A stretch of 64,000 nt of DNA from Todiramphus chloris collaris (taxonomy: Eukaryota; Chordata; Aves; Coraciiformes; Alcedinidae). The notes beneath the pieces were generated by a model that was not told the DNA's origin, ran no database searches, and saw only the letters and a list, made by a program, of their open reading frames with translations. Location: assembly GCA_025345505.1 (NCBI GenBank), contig JANVCC010000174.1, positions 5,587,012 through 5,651,011 of the forward strand, in the 5' to 3' direction. A program made the position numbers and the translations under genes. This document shows, piece after piece, positions 12,222 through 24,000 of this stretch (positions are counted from its first letter, which is position 1; each line of letters opens with the position of its first letter).

Positions 12222-12985
12222 ATAATCATAGAATAAGTCGGAAGGGACCCATAAGGGTTATTGAGTCCAGCTCCCTGCTTCTTGCAGGACTACCTAAAAC
12301 CAAAACAGATGATTAAGAGTGTTGTCCAGATTCTTCTTGAACTCTGACAGGTTTGGTGCCGTGACCACTTTCCTTGGGACCCTGTTCTAGTGACTGACCA
12401 CCCTCCCAGTGAAAAACCTTTTCCAAATGTCCAGTCTGAACTTCCTGTGATGCAGCCTCATTGCATTTCCTCGTGTCCTATTGCTGATCAGAGAGAGGAG
12501 ATCAGCACCTGCCTTTCCACTGCCCCCCTTGAGGAAGGTGTGGCCTGCTCATCAGTGGTGTCCCATCAGCCTTCTCCAGGTGACCTCAGCTGCTCCTCCT
12601 AAGTCTTGCCCTTGAGACCTTTCATCATCTTGCTCACTGTGCTCTGGCCGCACTCTAATAGTTTGATGTCTGTCATGCATTGAGGTGCCCAAAACTGCAC
12701 AGAGGTCTGGGGCTGCACCAGTGCAGTGCAGAGTGGGACAGTTGCCCCCCGTGACCAGCTAGTGATGCTGTGCTTGATGCACCCCAGGACATGGTTGACC
12801 TTTTGGGCTTCTCAAGCGAACTGTTGACTTAAATTCAGCTTGCCATCGACCCAAGCCACCAGAGCTCTTTCTGCTGCGCTGCTTCCCAGCCTCTTGTCCT
12901 CCAGTTTGTGCGTGTAGCCAGGATTGCCCCATCCCAGGTGCGGAATCCTACACTGGCTCCTCATTAAATGTCATACAGCTGATCC
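12222..12985 (-). mobile_element. CR1 LINE fragment, 3' portion, minus strand
   Basis: The stretch opens with 'aatcatagaataagtcggaa' and 'ggaagggaccc', the reverse complement of the conserved 3' end of avian CR1. It then runs through CR1-like text: 'gagatcagcacctgcc', 'ggcctgctcatcagtg', 'gaggtgcccaaaactgcac' and 'ccaggattgccccatccc'. CR1 is a non-LTR retrotransposon that is usually 5'-truncated in birds. This copy is about 760 bp, so most of the element, including nearly all of ORF2, is missing. Many differences from a typical consensus and broken frames mark an old, inactive copy. The left edge (the element's 3' end) is sharp. The right edge near 12985 is approximate, because similarity fades. 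Confidence 0.9.
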
Positions 12986-15900
12986 TGAATATGAAAGCTT
13001 CCATTCAGTGCAAATGACAAAAGGTCATTTCAACACAACTGTCAAGTCTTTTTCCTAGAAATGGAAGTTTTTCATAATGTGCTTTTACTAAGAGCGAAGG
13101 AAGTGCTTCCTGATGAATTCTCTTAGTATGCAAGTGTTATTGAAGAGAGGTAAAGCTTCACATTTTCCTGAGAAGGTGTTTCTCAGGCTGTCGTTACCCG
13201 TGCGCTGCTGGAGATGGCCCCCTTGGTGCAGGTTGGGGAGGATTTTACACTGATATCCAGGTATGAATATGGGGGGGCTGAGAGTGGAGGCCAAAAGCTG
13301 TGGGAGGTCAAGAAGGAGATGCAGGATGAAAGACATGGGAGGCCTGGAAAGATGTGGAGGCAAAGAAAGTGTGGAAGGCCCAGAGAGAGGCGGAAGCTGA
13401 AAAGGTGAAAGTTGAGCTACATATCGGAGTCATTCCTGAGGGAATTCATCCCGGTACGCAGATATTCTGTCTGCTGGTGAAGGCACGAGTTGTAAATTGC
13501 AGAAGAAAAAGATGTCTCTTATGCAGTGGTACTTGCGGAATGTTTGTGTTCGTTTCAGAATCCCTGGCACTCTCCACGTGGTGTCTCTCACATAGGGAGG
13601 TTTAGTAAAAGATATAAAAGAAAGAAGTAAAGAAATAAAATGTATGGTGTAACTTGATCTGAACGCGTCTGTGACGTTGCTGTCCTCCCTCTGACTCGTC
13701 TGTGCTCAAAGTCAGGGCTGTCTGATCTCACCACAGACGTCTCTAGAGCGTGAGCGTGGTGGGAGCTGGTGTGGGGCACGGTGCAGGATGCGCTGCGGAT
13801 GCAGCCCCAGGGGCAGCTGCCGCCTGCCCTCCCACCCTGGCTGCAACCCGGCTGCTCTCGGAACCCCCAGGCATTGCTTTTTCTGCCCCTTTGGATGGGG
13901 CTGTCTCAGGCAACCGCAAGCATGGTCCTGTGCCTCTGTGGGCCCCTGAAGTCAAGTGCCCTGGCGTTGCCAGGTGCTGGGGCTGGTGGGCAGCGTCGGG
14001 CACGCGCTGAGTGCTGGCTGGCCGGTGGTCACCTTGCACCTGCAGGTGTGACGCTGTCATGCTGGACACAAAGGTCAGGGAGCGGCTGGGGTTTGTTCTT
14101 TCCTCTGCCAGTCACCCTAGGAGTGTGCAAATAACTTCTTCTGAGCGCTTTTATCTGCAAATTGAGGGCAATGGTTGGATGTTGCTCAGGGTTGGGTAAT
14201 TGGGATGGAGAAACAATATCCTCTGAGAGCTGAGTAGGTTGTGGTTGACTTTACACTTAGTAAAATAATGCTATGAGCAGCGAGAGAGTTAGAGCATTTA
14301 AAGATGCTTGGAACATGGTATTGGGATGTTTGCTTTCCGTCAGATTATGCAGTTGTAACTGAAATGTTTGATGGAAATATATTTCCATATCAAGATGTCA
14401 TCTTGTCTTAAATCAAGTTTATAGTGGTTTTATATTTCATAGGGAAGGAAGTTTTCCTTCTATTTCTTTTTTTTTTTTTTAACCAGAGATACCAAGTCCT
14501 AAGTTTAGCCAAGCAATTTAATTACAGATTTACATGTTTTTAAGATGCCTGTGGAAGCGTGTGTGTGCTTGTGTCTTCTGCTCTGGGGGAGGATAGAAAG
14601 GGGATTTTCATAAGATTTCTCAGATTAGGACAAATCAGTTAATTGCCAGACAATTCTGCAATGCTCTGTGCGTGTCAGGGAGTTCCTTGCTCGTGGGGTT
14701 GCCGTTCTTTTTGAGCCCCTTTAGTGTTTGCGGAGCGCAGGTCTGCGCTGGGTGCAGTGAGCGGGTGCAGAGGAGGCCCCCGGCAGCGCGGTGCCGCGTG
14801 TAGCTTGGCGTGCTCGCAGGGGCACTGAGCGTGAACCTGGGGGCACCGCGGCTCGGGCGCCTTCCGTGGAGAGCCAGGCAGGTGCTCCCAAAGCAGCACC
14901 GTGCTGGGTGGGTGTCTGCAGGTCCTGCTGGCTGTTCTGCCCAGCTCCCGCTGCGCCTGGCAGCCGTCGGGGCTCCCCGTGCACCTCGTTCCCTAGCAGA
15001 GGTGACACAGATCGTGGGCTCATTAATTGCTAATAGCTTTGGGCAGCAAGAAACTGTCTGCAGGAAATGCATCCTGCTGCTTTCTGTCAAGGGCCTGGGT
15101 TATCTGGGAAGCAGGAGCTTCCCAGGCCACGGCACTCTGAGCAGAATGGGTCGGTGCTGGGGTAACTTTGTCTCTGGATGACACTGCCAAAAGTGGGATT
15201 GCAGCGTTGAGCAGAGATGCCTTTCATTAACAGAGTTGGCAGCCGCAGTCATTAATCATCCTTGTAAACACTTAATGACACAGTACGAGAATGAAGGAAA
15301 AGTTAAACATTGGAAATGTAAAATGCTACCTAGGGCTTTTGTTTCTGACAGTAATCTATATTTACCTTCTCTGTTGGGAGAAGCCTGGAATTTCCAGGGT
15401 AGAAAAAGACCAGAAGTAATTGCTTCATGTGCTTAGGCCATTCCGGAGGGACAGGGCAGAAATTCCCATTCCCCCGTATCAGCATCACCTCTCTATGTGG
15501 TTCAGGCTTACCTATTGCTTGGTAGGATGCAAGCAATGACAAAACTCTCTGACCATTACTTCGCATAGGAAGAAATTGTTCAGTGATGTTGCACTGGGGA
15601 CGTTGACGCACGTACTCAACTGGAATCTCCAACGTGGTCTTGCATTCTTGCTTCGCTCGTGCAACAGCAACACTCTCTTATGTTTGACACCAGGTTATTT
15701 CTCATCTTTTCTCTAAAGCACAGAGAAGATCTTGAAGGTTTGGAGAATTGCTTGAAGGATGTAAGGGACCCAGACTGGTCTGGGAAGCAAATCTTGAGTG
15801 TTTGGGCTGGCTACTGTGCTGTGAGGAGTAGCTGAGAACAAAACGTCGTCTGCCCCTTGCTCCTCCAGTTCCCCCTCGGCCCCTGGGAGAGCAGCGTCAG

Positions 15901-17644
15901 GCTGGTAGTTACTGCCAGGACTCCTGCCAGCACAGGCCTCTCTGGGTAGCGGGGGAGCAGTGCAGTGTAGTGCCTGTTACAATCAGTTCATATGCCTGAG
16001 AACTTAAACCACCTCTTTGTTTGAAGGCTGCCCTGGTCAATATGGTGTAGTGTAACTCTTGGCTCCTCTACCAGGTAGCACCTTGCTGACCAAAGTGTTA
16101 GAAACTCCTGGGGTGAGCAGGCGCGTGGGATGGGCTTTTCTTGCCACCCTGGTCAGGGTGAGGAAGGTCAGCATCTCCTCTGTGGTACACCGTCAAGACA
16201 GCAGAGCCCCCTGGGAAAGCAGCACTGCTCACTGCAGTTTCCCGAGGACTGTGAAGTGACTCAGAGTGTTCTGTTTGATGCTTTCTGTCAAGCTCAAGTT
16301 AACTCAGATGCGTTTTGATCAAGCAGAGTTTCCCACAGCCAGGGCCTGGCCGTTGCGAGCGCTCTGTGGATGCAGAGCACCTACAAAGCTGGAACGTCCT
16401 TGTGATCTGCATCGGCTCTGTGATCTCTCAAGGGCAAGGAAAATATTTAATTTTGACTAATTGCCTGGTGCCCATGTGGTCACGGAATGTAAAATATTAC
16501 AGTGGTATTTGCAAATAGTGAAGTTTTGTGGCTTTCTGTTTCACAAGATGCTCCTCCACTGGAGTAGTGGGGAAGCGGCCGCTGTCCAGCTTGTGCATGC
16601 TTCCTGCTGAACATCTCCTGCCACTGTTGGTCTAAGAAGTGCCTAGTTGAGGGCAAAATGTTTGCCAAGCGCTGGAGCAGACAGCACGTGTAAAATCCAG
16701 AACGTTGGTATTGATTTGCATGCCTTGTTTCAGTGATGGCTGGTTCTGCTAGCTGGGTAAGGCGTGTCCTACCTGAGTGGGTCACTGGCTAGTCGGGTGC
16801 TTTCTCTACCAGCCCATGGCTCTGTGCTTTCCAAAGTGTGTCCATCCTCTTCGCCAACAACAGAAGTGTGAGAAAACCCACTGTCTTTAAAGGAGCAGAA
16901 AAAGCTCTGAAAGTGAAATCAAAAGGAAATAATGCTCACACCCGCCTGGAGCAGAGTCAGGAGTAAACTGTGTGTACACCTGACGGATGCCGTCTGGCAC
17001 GTGTGGGCGGCTTCTCTCGCTGCATGTGGGATTGTGATTTAAGGCTGATCAGTGAATGAGACAGAAATTTCTCTTTAACAGAAGCACTTCATTATGTATT
17101 TATTTGGGAAATTAATGAAATTCTGCGCTTTGCTTAATGTACAAAGCAGAAAATCAGCTACTGGCTTTGCTTTTGCAATTTCTCAGTCATGTTTACATAA
17201 TTAGTAAATGTTGTGAGCAGGCTCAGTGATTTAGCAGAACTGAGAGGTTACCATTCCTGGCGCTTTTAAACAAAAGCAATGGTACCTGCTATGCTGTTCA
17301 TGCTCTCAGATCCCTTGTCCGCCTCTGAGGAAAATCTGTTTTCCCTTCCCTTTTGTTGAAGTTGGGACTGATGCTGCAGTTGTGGTAAGTGTTTAAATAC
17401 GGCCGATGGTGCAGCTCTGTGCAGCTAACGTGTCAGCGTGCTGGGACCAGCCTGGCTCCTCTAGGTCAAGGAGAGGAATGGGATTGGTTTGGGTAGGGTA
17501 CTACCCTCCTGGTTTTTCTTTTTGAAGTGTGTTTGATTGCATGAGTTAACTATTTTGCACTTAATGATAGCTAAAGAGAAAATACCGCTTCGTAATTAGT
17601 TTCAGCATATTATCTACAAGGTATGAAGTGCTGATGATATGTGA
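12986..17644 (+). other. CAMTA1: Intron 3 segment, no gene seen
   Basis: Mostly unremarkable intronic DNA. GC-rich blocks occur at about 13740-14090 and 14740-15005 with overlapping open frames on both strands, as expected from composition alone. A T-run (about 14467-14480) follows an AT-rich patch. An AT-rich, ATTA-containing stretch at about 15230-15360 could be a regulatory element but carries no decisive feature. No RNA gene or transposon is recognised. Confidence 0.55.
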
Positions 17645-17765
17645 GCTGAGGTGTTTGGTGGGCTTTGGGCAGCCCACTCTAGCGGGAGGTGTCCCTGCCC
17701 GTGGCAGGGGGTGGAACTAGGCAGTCTTTAAAGGTCCCTTCCAGCCCAAACCATTCTGTGATTTA
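17645..17765 (+). mobile_element. CR1 LINE 3' tail, plus strand
   Basis: The sequence 'ggtgtccctgcccgtggcag', followed by 'ggtcccttccagcccaaacc' and ending 'attctgtgattt', is the classic 3' terminal segment of an avian CR1. The usual short 3' repeat (attctatgatt type) is present as one copy. Only about 120 bp remain, so this is a severely 5'-truncated insertion, with the same direction of transcription as CAMTA1. Confidence 0.9.
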
Positions 17766-20700
17766 ACTTACTGGCTTTTTGTCAACAGTAACCTCTGAAT
17801 ATTTGTACAACTTTTGAAACAATTAGTTTGGAGTTGAGTGGGTCCAGTTTGGTCTGAGCACCCCGTGGCCATGCCTTGGACGCAGGCTTCACGGCGAACG
17901 TCCCCCTGCTCCTGCACGTAGAGCTGCTGCTGCCCACGTTGGTGGTGTTGGGGCAGCGGAGGCACTGGCTTGTGTGCTGCACCGAGTGAGCAGATGAGAA
18001 GCAGTTCTTGGGTACAAGGGCAAATCCCCCCAGGAAACCTCAGAGGCTGTTTCATATGGAAGGGACTTTGTTCCCTTTGCCACATCAGGCACCTCCGGGT
18101 TCCTCTGCGGGAAGTGTGCCGTGGAGGCGTCCGCCGTTCCGCAGCAGTAGCTGTGTCCAGCCTCCTGTGCTCTGAATCCATTCTCTACCGTACACACAAC
18201 ACCATGTGAAAAACAATAAAAAGTAACATAGCTTGCTTTAGGAATGCAGGAGAATAAGGTGGGATGTTATCTTCTCTAGCTGCTTAGCCTGGTGTGCTTC
18301 TCTTGACCTGCATCGTCTGCTGGGGCTCATCCTCTTTAGTGGCACACAAAATGTAGTATCAAAAGAGAAGGTGGAATCTGATGTAGGGGAATGAGAAGCT
18401 GGGAGTTAACCATTATGTAAACCCTTCTTCACCCATGAGAGTGCCAGCAGAGTGCATTGATTGAATGATTATTTAGCTGTTCAGCTACAGGAACACCAGC
18501 AGCAGTAGTAGGTGCCACTGCATCACACGGCTGGGTCTCTGCCTTGCCCAGCACTGGGTAAAATACTCGCTGGTCCGTTACGCAAGTTGTACTTTGTACT
18601 GCATCTTGGAAGGAAAATGTTACAACAAAGTCAATTTACAAAGTCAATTTAAGTGTCTCTCTGCCAGAGACTGGCATATATAAACAGAAATGAATTGGTT
18701 CACTTGTCAAATGAATGGAAACTGAGGATATTACATTTTGTAAGTGATTGAAATCCCGTCGTCTTGGTCTTGTGTTCACCACTTCCAAGTGTGGCTGTTT
18801 CATTTTGAAGAGAAAAATCAGGGAATTTAGATGAAAAACTAGATATGAAGGAAAAATTAGTGCCAATAAAAGCGAAATTTTTTGTGCAAAATAAAAAGAC
18901 TAAGAGTGCAACCAGGTTTTTTTCTGCAACAGGAGTGATCCTTGGTGGGAACAAAGTGTGCCTGGGGGGAGAGTGGGAGCGGGGAGAAATCTCTTGCAAC
19001 AGGGGAGAAATTAAAAAAGGGCTTTGTGTTCCTTCCTTTGGAACTGGTGCCTCTACCCAGCTGTTCGGACGCGGCCGTGGGTCGTACAGGCAGGAGCAGG
19101 GGATGTTGCCTGGCCGGTCCACAGCACAGGGGATTTTACAAAGTGCTGGCAAGAGGTTGGGTTTGGGGCTCAGACTCCGTCCCACAGGTGAAGCGTTCCT
19201 GGGCCTATCTAGAACTCCCCTTCCTGCCAATTGTGCGTTACCCAGAAGCGGGCAGGGGCCTCGGGCTGTGGCTCTGGCAGTCCTCGCCCCGCACAGGCAG
19301 CTGCCCGCGGGGGACCACGTTCGCTGCCCATCTCTCGCCTTTGAGGAACTCCCGAGGTGTGGGGTCTGCCTGCTCGTACCATTCATGCTGGCTCCTTCCA
19401 ACCCTCGTTAGCTGCTGAGTCACTACAAATCTCTGCCTTTGTCGTTGAATTATTTCTGAGTCGCTTGGTTTCCAAATTGCTTTCTTCCAAAATGAGGTTG
19501 TGGTACAAATCTGCAGTGTAGATGGTGATTAGCAGCCCCAGCCGCAGCACACGGGTGAAGTGTCGGCAGGAAAAGCCTTTCTGGTTTGGCTCAGAAAAGT
19601 TGGTATTGGTAAATATTGGAGATAATGGCAGGAACTCGGTTTAACTCCAGCACGTGCCCGTAGCTCAGCACAAAGCTCAGGCTTTGTGAGACACTGCTGC
19701 TGACGGGGGCTGCGAAAGTCCAGACCTCCTGCTTTCTCCAGCGGGTTCTTGACTGCGATACACGCAGAGCAGGACTCGTGGAAAGACACAGTATGTCTTC
19801 TGGAGAACCGTACAGGGAGAAGACATCCTTCAGCTTGCAATGTGGTGATTTTCTGTCATTTGTGGCGGCTTGGCCTTGTAGAGACATGGTTTGTGGGGTG
19901 GGTGTGTTTCCTGGCTTCAGGCGTGAGGCTCTTTTGGTCCAGATGAAAGACTCCCCACACTTAGCGCCCCACGGACAGGGGAGAGACGCTGAAGCGGGTA
20001 GGGCTGAGATGCCCTTGGTGGGTGTCTTTCTCCTAATGGTATCTGATGTAAATATTACACTCTCTGCATAAATGTAGTATACATAATTGACTGCATCTTG
20101 CTTGGAAGTGGGTACCAAAGCTTTTTTATAGCTTCTGTGTAATTGAAATTCCAGGAGGGAGAGGCCTTTGTCTTGGTAACCACATTTGAATTACTTTTTT
20201 ATTGTAGCGCTAAAGCAGCGCGCTGCGATGGTAGGAGCTGAGTGCGCGCGTGTCGATAATTGCTAGATTGCCACAGTTGAGATGGATAAAGCAAACGCTT
20301 GAAAAGGCACGTGCAGTACTTACCTGCAAACAGATGACCTGAGCTGCATTGCCGGCCCTCGGCGTTCTCGCCAGGCAGGTCGAAGGCGAGCTGTCGGTGC
20401 CACGGCCGGGCAGCAGCTTTGTGCCGCGCGGCTCAGGCACCGGGCCAGCCTGGGCTTATCCCCAGCTCTGAAGGCACGCTTTCATACAGTCGTAGCACGT
20501 TTTGGGTCAGAAAGGGGCCTTTTTTGCCCAATAAGAAAGCAGTGCACCAGCATGGCAGTGGAGGGCGAGGCTGGTAGAGCCTGCTCTGCAGGGAGGTCTG
20601 AGCAGCACCCGCTCGCGCCAGTCGGCAGCAGCTCGGGTCGGACCTGCGTGCCCAGGGTGGTGGTGGCCGCGGAGGGGCAGCCGGGCCGTGCGGTGCCGGT

Positions 20701-20797
20701 GGGAGCAGGGCGCTGCCGCGGGCTGTGTGCGTTGGGAGCTGTGATGGGATCCGCGGGAGGTACTGGTTTTACTCACTGAAGCTCCTTTGTTTTGCAG
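17766..20797 (+). other. CAMTA1: Intron 3 segment, no gene seen
   Basis: Intronic sequence with long but uninformative open frames on both strands at 18845-19420. They are mirrored on the opposite strand and match no family I know. GC-rich stretches lie at about 19050-19380 and 20340-20780. The last 30 bases form a good acceptor: a ctcac branch-like motif at 20772-20776, then 'gctcctttgttttgcag' ending at 20797. Confidence 0.5.
18626..18651 (+). repeat. 13-bp perfect tandem duplication
   Basis: The unit caaagtcaattta occurs twice without a spacer (18626-18638 and 18639-18651). It is a minor local duplication in intron 3 with no obvious function. Confidence 0.9.
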
Positions 20798-21064
20798 AGA
20801 TCTTGATGCAGACGTCCTTTTGGATTTCTTTTTAATAATGTGTGACCCTTCACCTTTGATCCCTTGACCTGCATTACTTTGGTAACCATTTCATTTTTTT
20901 AATTTCATTTCATTTTTAAGTTTGGTGTGCAAGCTGTAACATTTCATCATTTTAAACTGTAGCATTCTTTGACCTCCCCAAATGTCTTTCTTTTTTTCTA
21001 TAAGGATATGTAATATTGGCTTTTCTTGAATAAAAATTATTTCAGTTGTTAAAAAAAAAATAAA
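20798..21064 (+). other. CAMTA1: Candidate alternative terminal exon of CAMTA1
   Basis: A strong acceptor ends at 20797. Spliced from exon 3 (phase 0), the reading continues AGA TCT TGA, giving ...RHRWNTNE-R-S-stop. The following 250 bases are T-rich and AU-rich like a 3' UTR. AATAAA occurs at 21029-21034 and again at 21059-21064, each followed by T/GT-rich sequence ('aactgtgtgtatgtttct' near 21110). The product would be an N-terminal CAMTA1 fragment ending inside the CG-1 domain, unlikely to bind DNA. I recall that short C-terminally truncated CAMTA1 isoforms are annotated in human, but I cannot say they use the equivalent of this exon. Alternatives are a chance acceptor in a T-rich patch, or the 3' end of an unspliced non-coding transcript. 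A run of A at 21051-21060 next to the signal could also mark an old retrocopy tail. Confidence 0.35.
21029..21064 (+). terminator. Tandem AATAAA polyadenylation signals
   Basis: Two canonical AATAAA hexamers (21029-21034 and 21059-21064) stand 30 bases apart, followed by a T-rich then GT-rich stretch (21067-21130), the usual order for a mammalian or avian cleavage region. A third hexamer lies near 21438. In AT-rich intron DNA such hexamers are common by chance. The candidate 3' splice site 230 bases upstream makes this pair worth noting. Confidence 0.35.
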
Positions 21065-24000
21065 GTATTTTATTTTTATTGTTTTTTTCCTTTTTTTTTT
21101 TAAGTTTAACTGTGTGTATGTTTCTTGTATAGTACATTACTTTTTTTGACCTGTGTTCTTCCAGTACTTAATCTGATTTGTTTTGATATTTCTGTACATC
21201 TTTGGTTTTAATTTACATTTCTCTGTGGTCCTTTTGGTCAGTAAACACATGCTGGTGTGTCCATCTCTATCCACCCCCCCATGTCACCTCCTGTCACACT
21301 TTTTTAGTAGCTCAATGTAATCGTGGGAGCACTTAAGATACTCTTATGAATGAGAAATATGCTTTATTGTTAAAATTTTGTTCCCTGTCCTGAAGATAAC
21401 TTTTCCTAACCATCAGCTTAAAACTGATAGCTATTTTAATAAAAGATCAGGCTTTAGACCAAAATGAAATTCTCAACTGAAACTCAATTTACATTTATTT
21501 TTACATTATCATTGAAGCCAAAAGGAAAGTTATGGATGCCTTGAGATGTGCTTTAAACACAGATATGCTGAAAGAACCAGTGCTGTGTGTACATGGGATA
21601 GTAAAGCTCCTAACTTTAATAGCTCTTTCTATCCATTTTTCTACTGAAAGGATATTGGTGTGTAAGACAGGTTTTGGCCATATTCTATTCTTATCTTGTA
21701 AACGATCATATGAACTCCACTGAGCATGGCCCACTGAAGTACAGATTATTTTTTAAGTGTCTCATTATTTTATTCTCTAACATTTAATGCTGAAGCTTTA
21801 ATTGCACATGGATGAAGCTGCTAAATGAGCACTGAAATGGATTTAGGTCCTCTCTGAGCCTTGTTTATGCTTATAAAACTTTATATCCTGCATTAGAAGT
21901 ACAGACTAAAATTGTAGTGAGCTGCTCACATATTCGAGGTCGGCTCTACTGCCCGCTCCTGGCCACTGCCCCTGTCCGGCCGCTTTCGGAGGAGCCCGCA
22001 GTCCACCTGAAAACCCCCCTGCCAGTATTTTCCCTGGTGAAAGAAAGGCTGGAGCCAGCCCCACTGCAGGGTTTGCTGGGGGGTTGCTGCCTTGGGGGGC
22101 TGACCCTCAGCTGCCTCATTTACCCCCAAGAGCCCCATGAGTGTTGTGCCCCAGCAGGCTTGCCCGAGCAGTGGTTTGACTCACCAGAGTCTGTCTTGGG
22201 AAGCATCTTTGGTTTATAATCAGCATCTCTGCTTGAGAAGAGGGTATGGCCAGCACCAATCTTTGTCCTTTAACAGCCAGATCTTCGTTTTTAAACTGCC
22301 CTTCATTGTTTCTGCAGTCACCTATTAAAATAACGTGACGATCAAATCAAAGCCAGCATTCCCAGCGTTCTGCTGACCAGTGTCTTCTCCACGTAGCTGT
22401 GCGTGTTTCTCTGACCCCGCGGTTAGGAGCCAAGATGGACAGTCACAGCTGCCATCAGTGTTCGAAGCGTTCAGCTGGCCTTTGCCTTTTCCTCTCCTGT
22501 TCCAGATTTTAGCTGTAATAGTTTTTGTAGGCCTAGTGTTCTGGTACACGAGGCTGCTGCTCCTACATCCAGCATGTTTTGGATAGATGGGATTGGCTTT
22601 GGCTGTGGTTTTAATGCTGCCTGCCAGCCTCACAAATATGATCCCCCAGAATCATCTCAAGCTATTTCTTCAGCTTCAGAACAGGCTCTGTAAAACTCGG
22701 TGGAAAAAATATTGTGCCCAAGAAAACTCCTTGAAGACTATTTTTCTCCTCCATGCAATGCGTATTTTACATCAGCAGCAGTTAGATGTGAATGCCTTGA
22801 CTTTCTAGGAAAGTAATTTAAAAAAACCTTTTATTTAGACATCTGGAAACCAAAGGGAATCTCCCTCCTCTGCACAGAGGGCTGGCTTTCAGCTGCCTCC
22901 TGGCAGAACAAATAGTGAGAAAAAAACCCCCAGTAGAATAAAAACGTTGGGAATTGGAGTCAGTAATACAAACCCACACGAGGTTAAAAGATGGCTAGAA
23001 GTAAGACTTGTTTCAGGAGATGTTTTGCCATGCCCATCCTGTCTTCATAAGGTAAGCGTTTTTAGCGATGGAGGTAGTTGGGTGTAGCTCCCCAGACGCT
23101 CGGGTGACACAGGATGATGCATGCCATCTTTTTCACAGTTTTTCCAGGTGTTCTGTTAGCTGCAGATGGTTATTCACAGCAATTGGTATAATGAATATGG
23201 ATTATTCCAGTTTAGTTATCACATGGGCTTCCAGGATGCTAGAGCTGCTGCTGATGGAGGAGGTAGAGCACTTAGACAGGGGGGACAGGCATTGTTCTCA
23301 GTTTCCTGTGTAAACAACAGTCAATATTTGTAAGAAAAGCTGCTTCATTAACAGCAATAGCACCAGCACTGACCTGAGCTTCAAGCCTGTGTTCAGGTCT
23401 CTGCAGTGCTACTGGGTGATCCCAACAACTGTCTGATTTGTATCAAGAGATGATGGAACTTCATTCATTTTACTGAGCTTGTTTTTTACTGCGCAGGAAC
23501 TAAAATACATCTTTTCTTGAAACACTTAATGAAAGAACTACACAAATGCTGCGAAATGTTAGTAAAGCAAAACACTTGTCTTTTTAAATATTAAGAGAAT
23601 ACTTTGTTGAGAGATTTGTTCCTGCTTATGAGCTTTTTCTGTTATTCAGAGCCAGAATACTGATAACATCCACTCCTGAAATGAGTCTTAATTTTGAAGT
23701 GTGTGTTGTCTTCTGCTGCTGGGTGCTTTTATACGCTAACCTTAACCTACGGCTAAACGGCTGAAGAGAAATCCTTGGCACATTTGCTAGATTTAGAACA
23801 TCGCATGTCTCGCAGTTCAGGTAATGCAGCTGGGGTTGGATTAACCTAATCTTCTTTATTCAGCCTAATAGACACTTGTGTATCTATCATCTGCATGTGC
23901 TCTTCACTTAATAAAATATACATCAGCAGCAGACAAATCACTCACTTCAGTCTGGACTAGTTTGAAAAAGGGGTGTATCAGCAAACACAAGCAAACATTG

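Noticed and set aside
18700..19420. Overlapping 233-codon minus and 188-codon plus open frames
   Set aside because: They are complementary shadows without similarity to any family I know.
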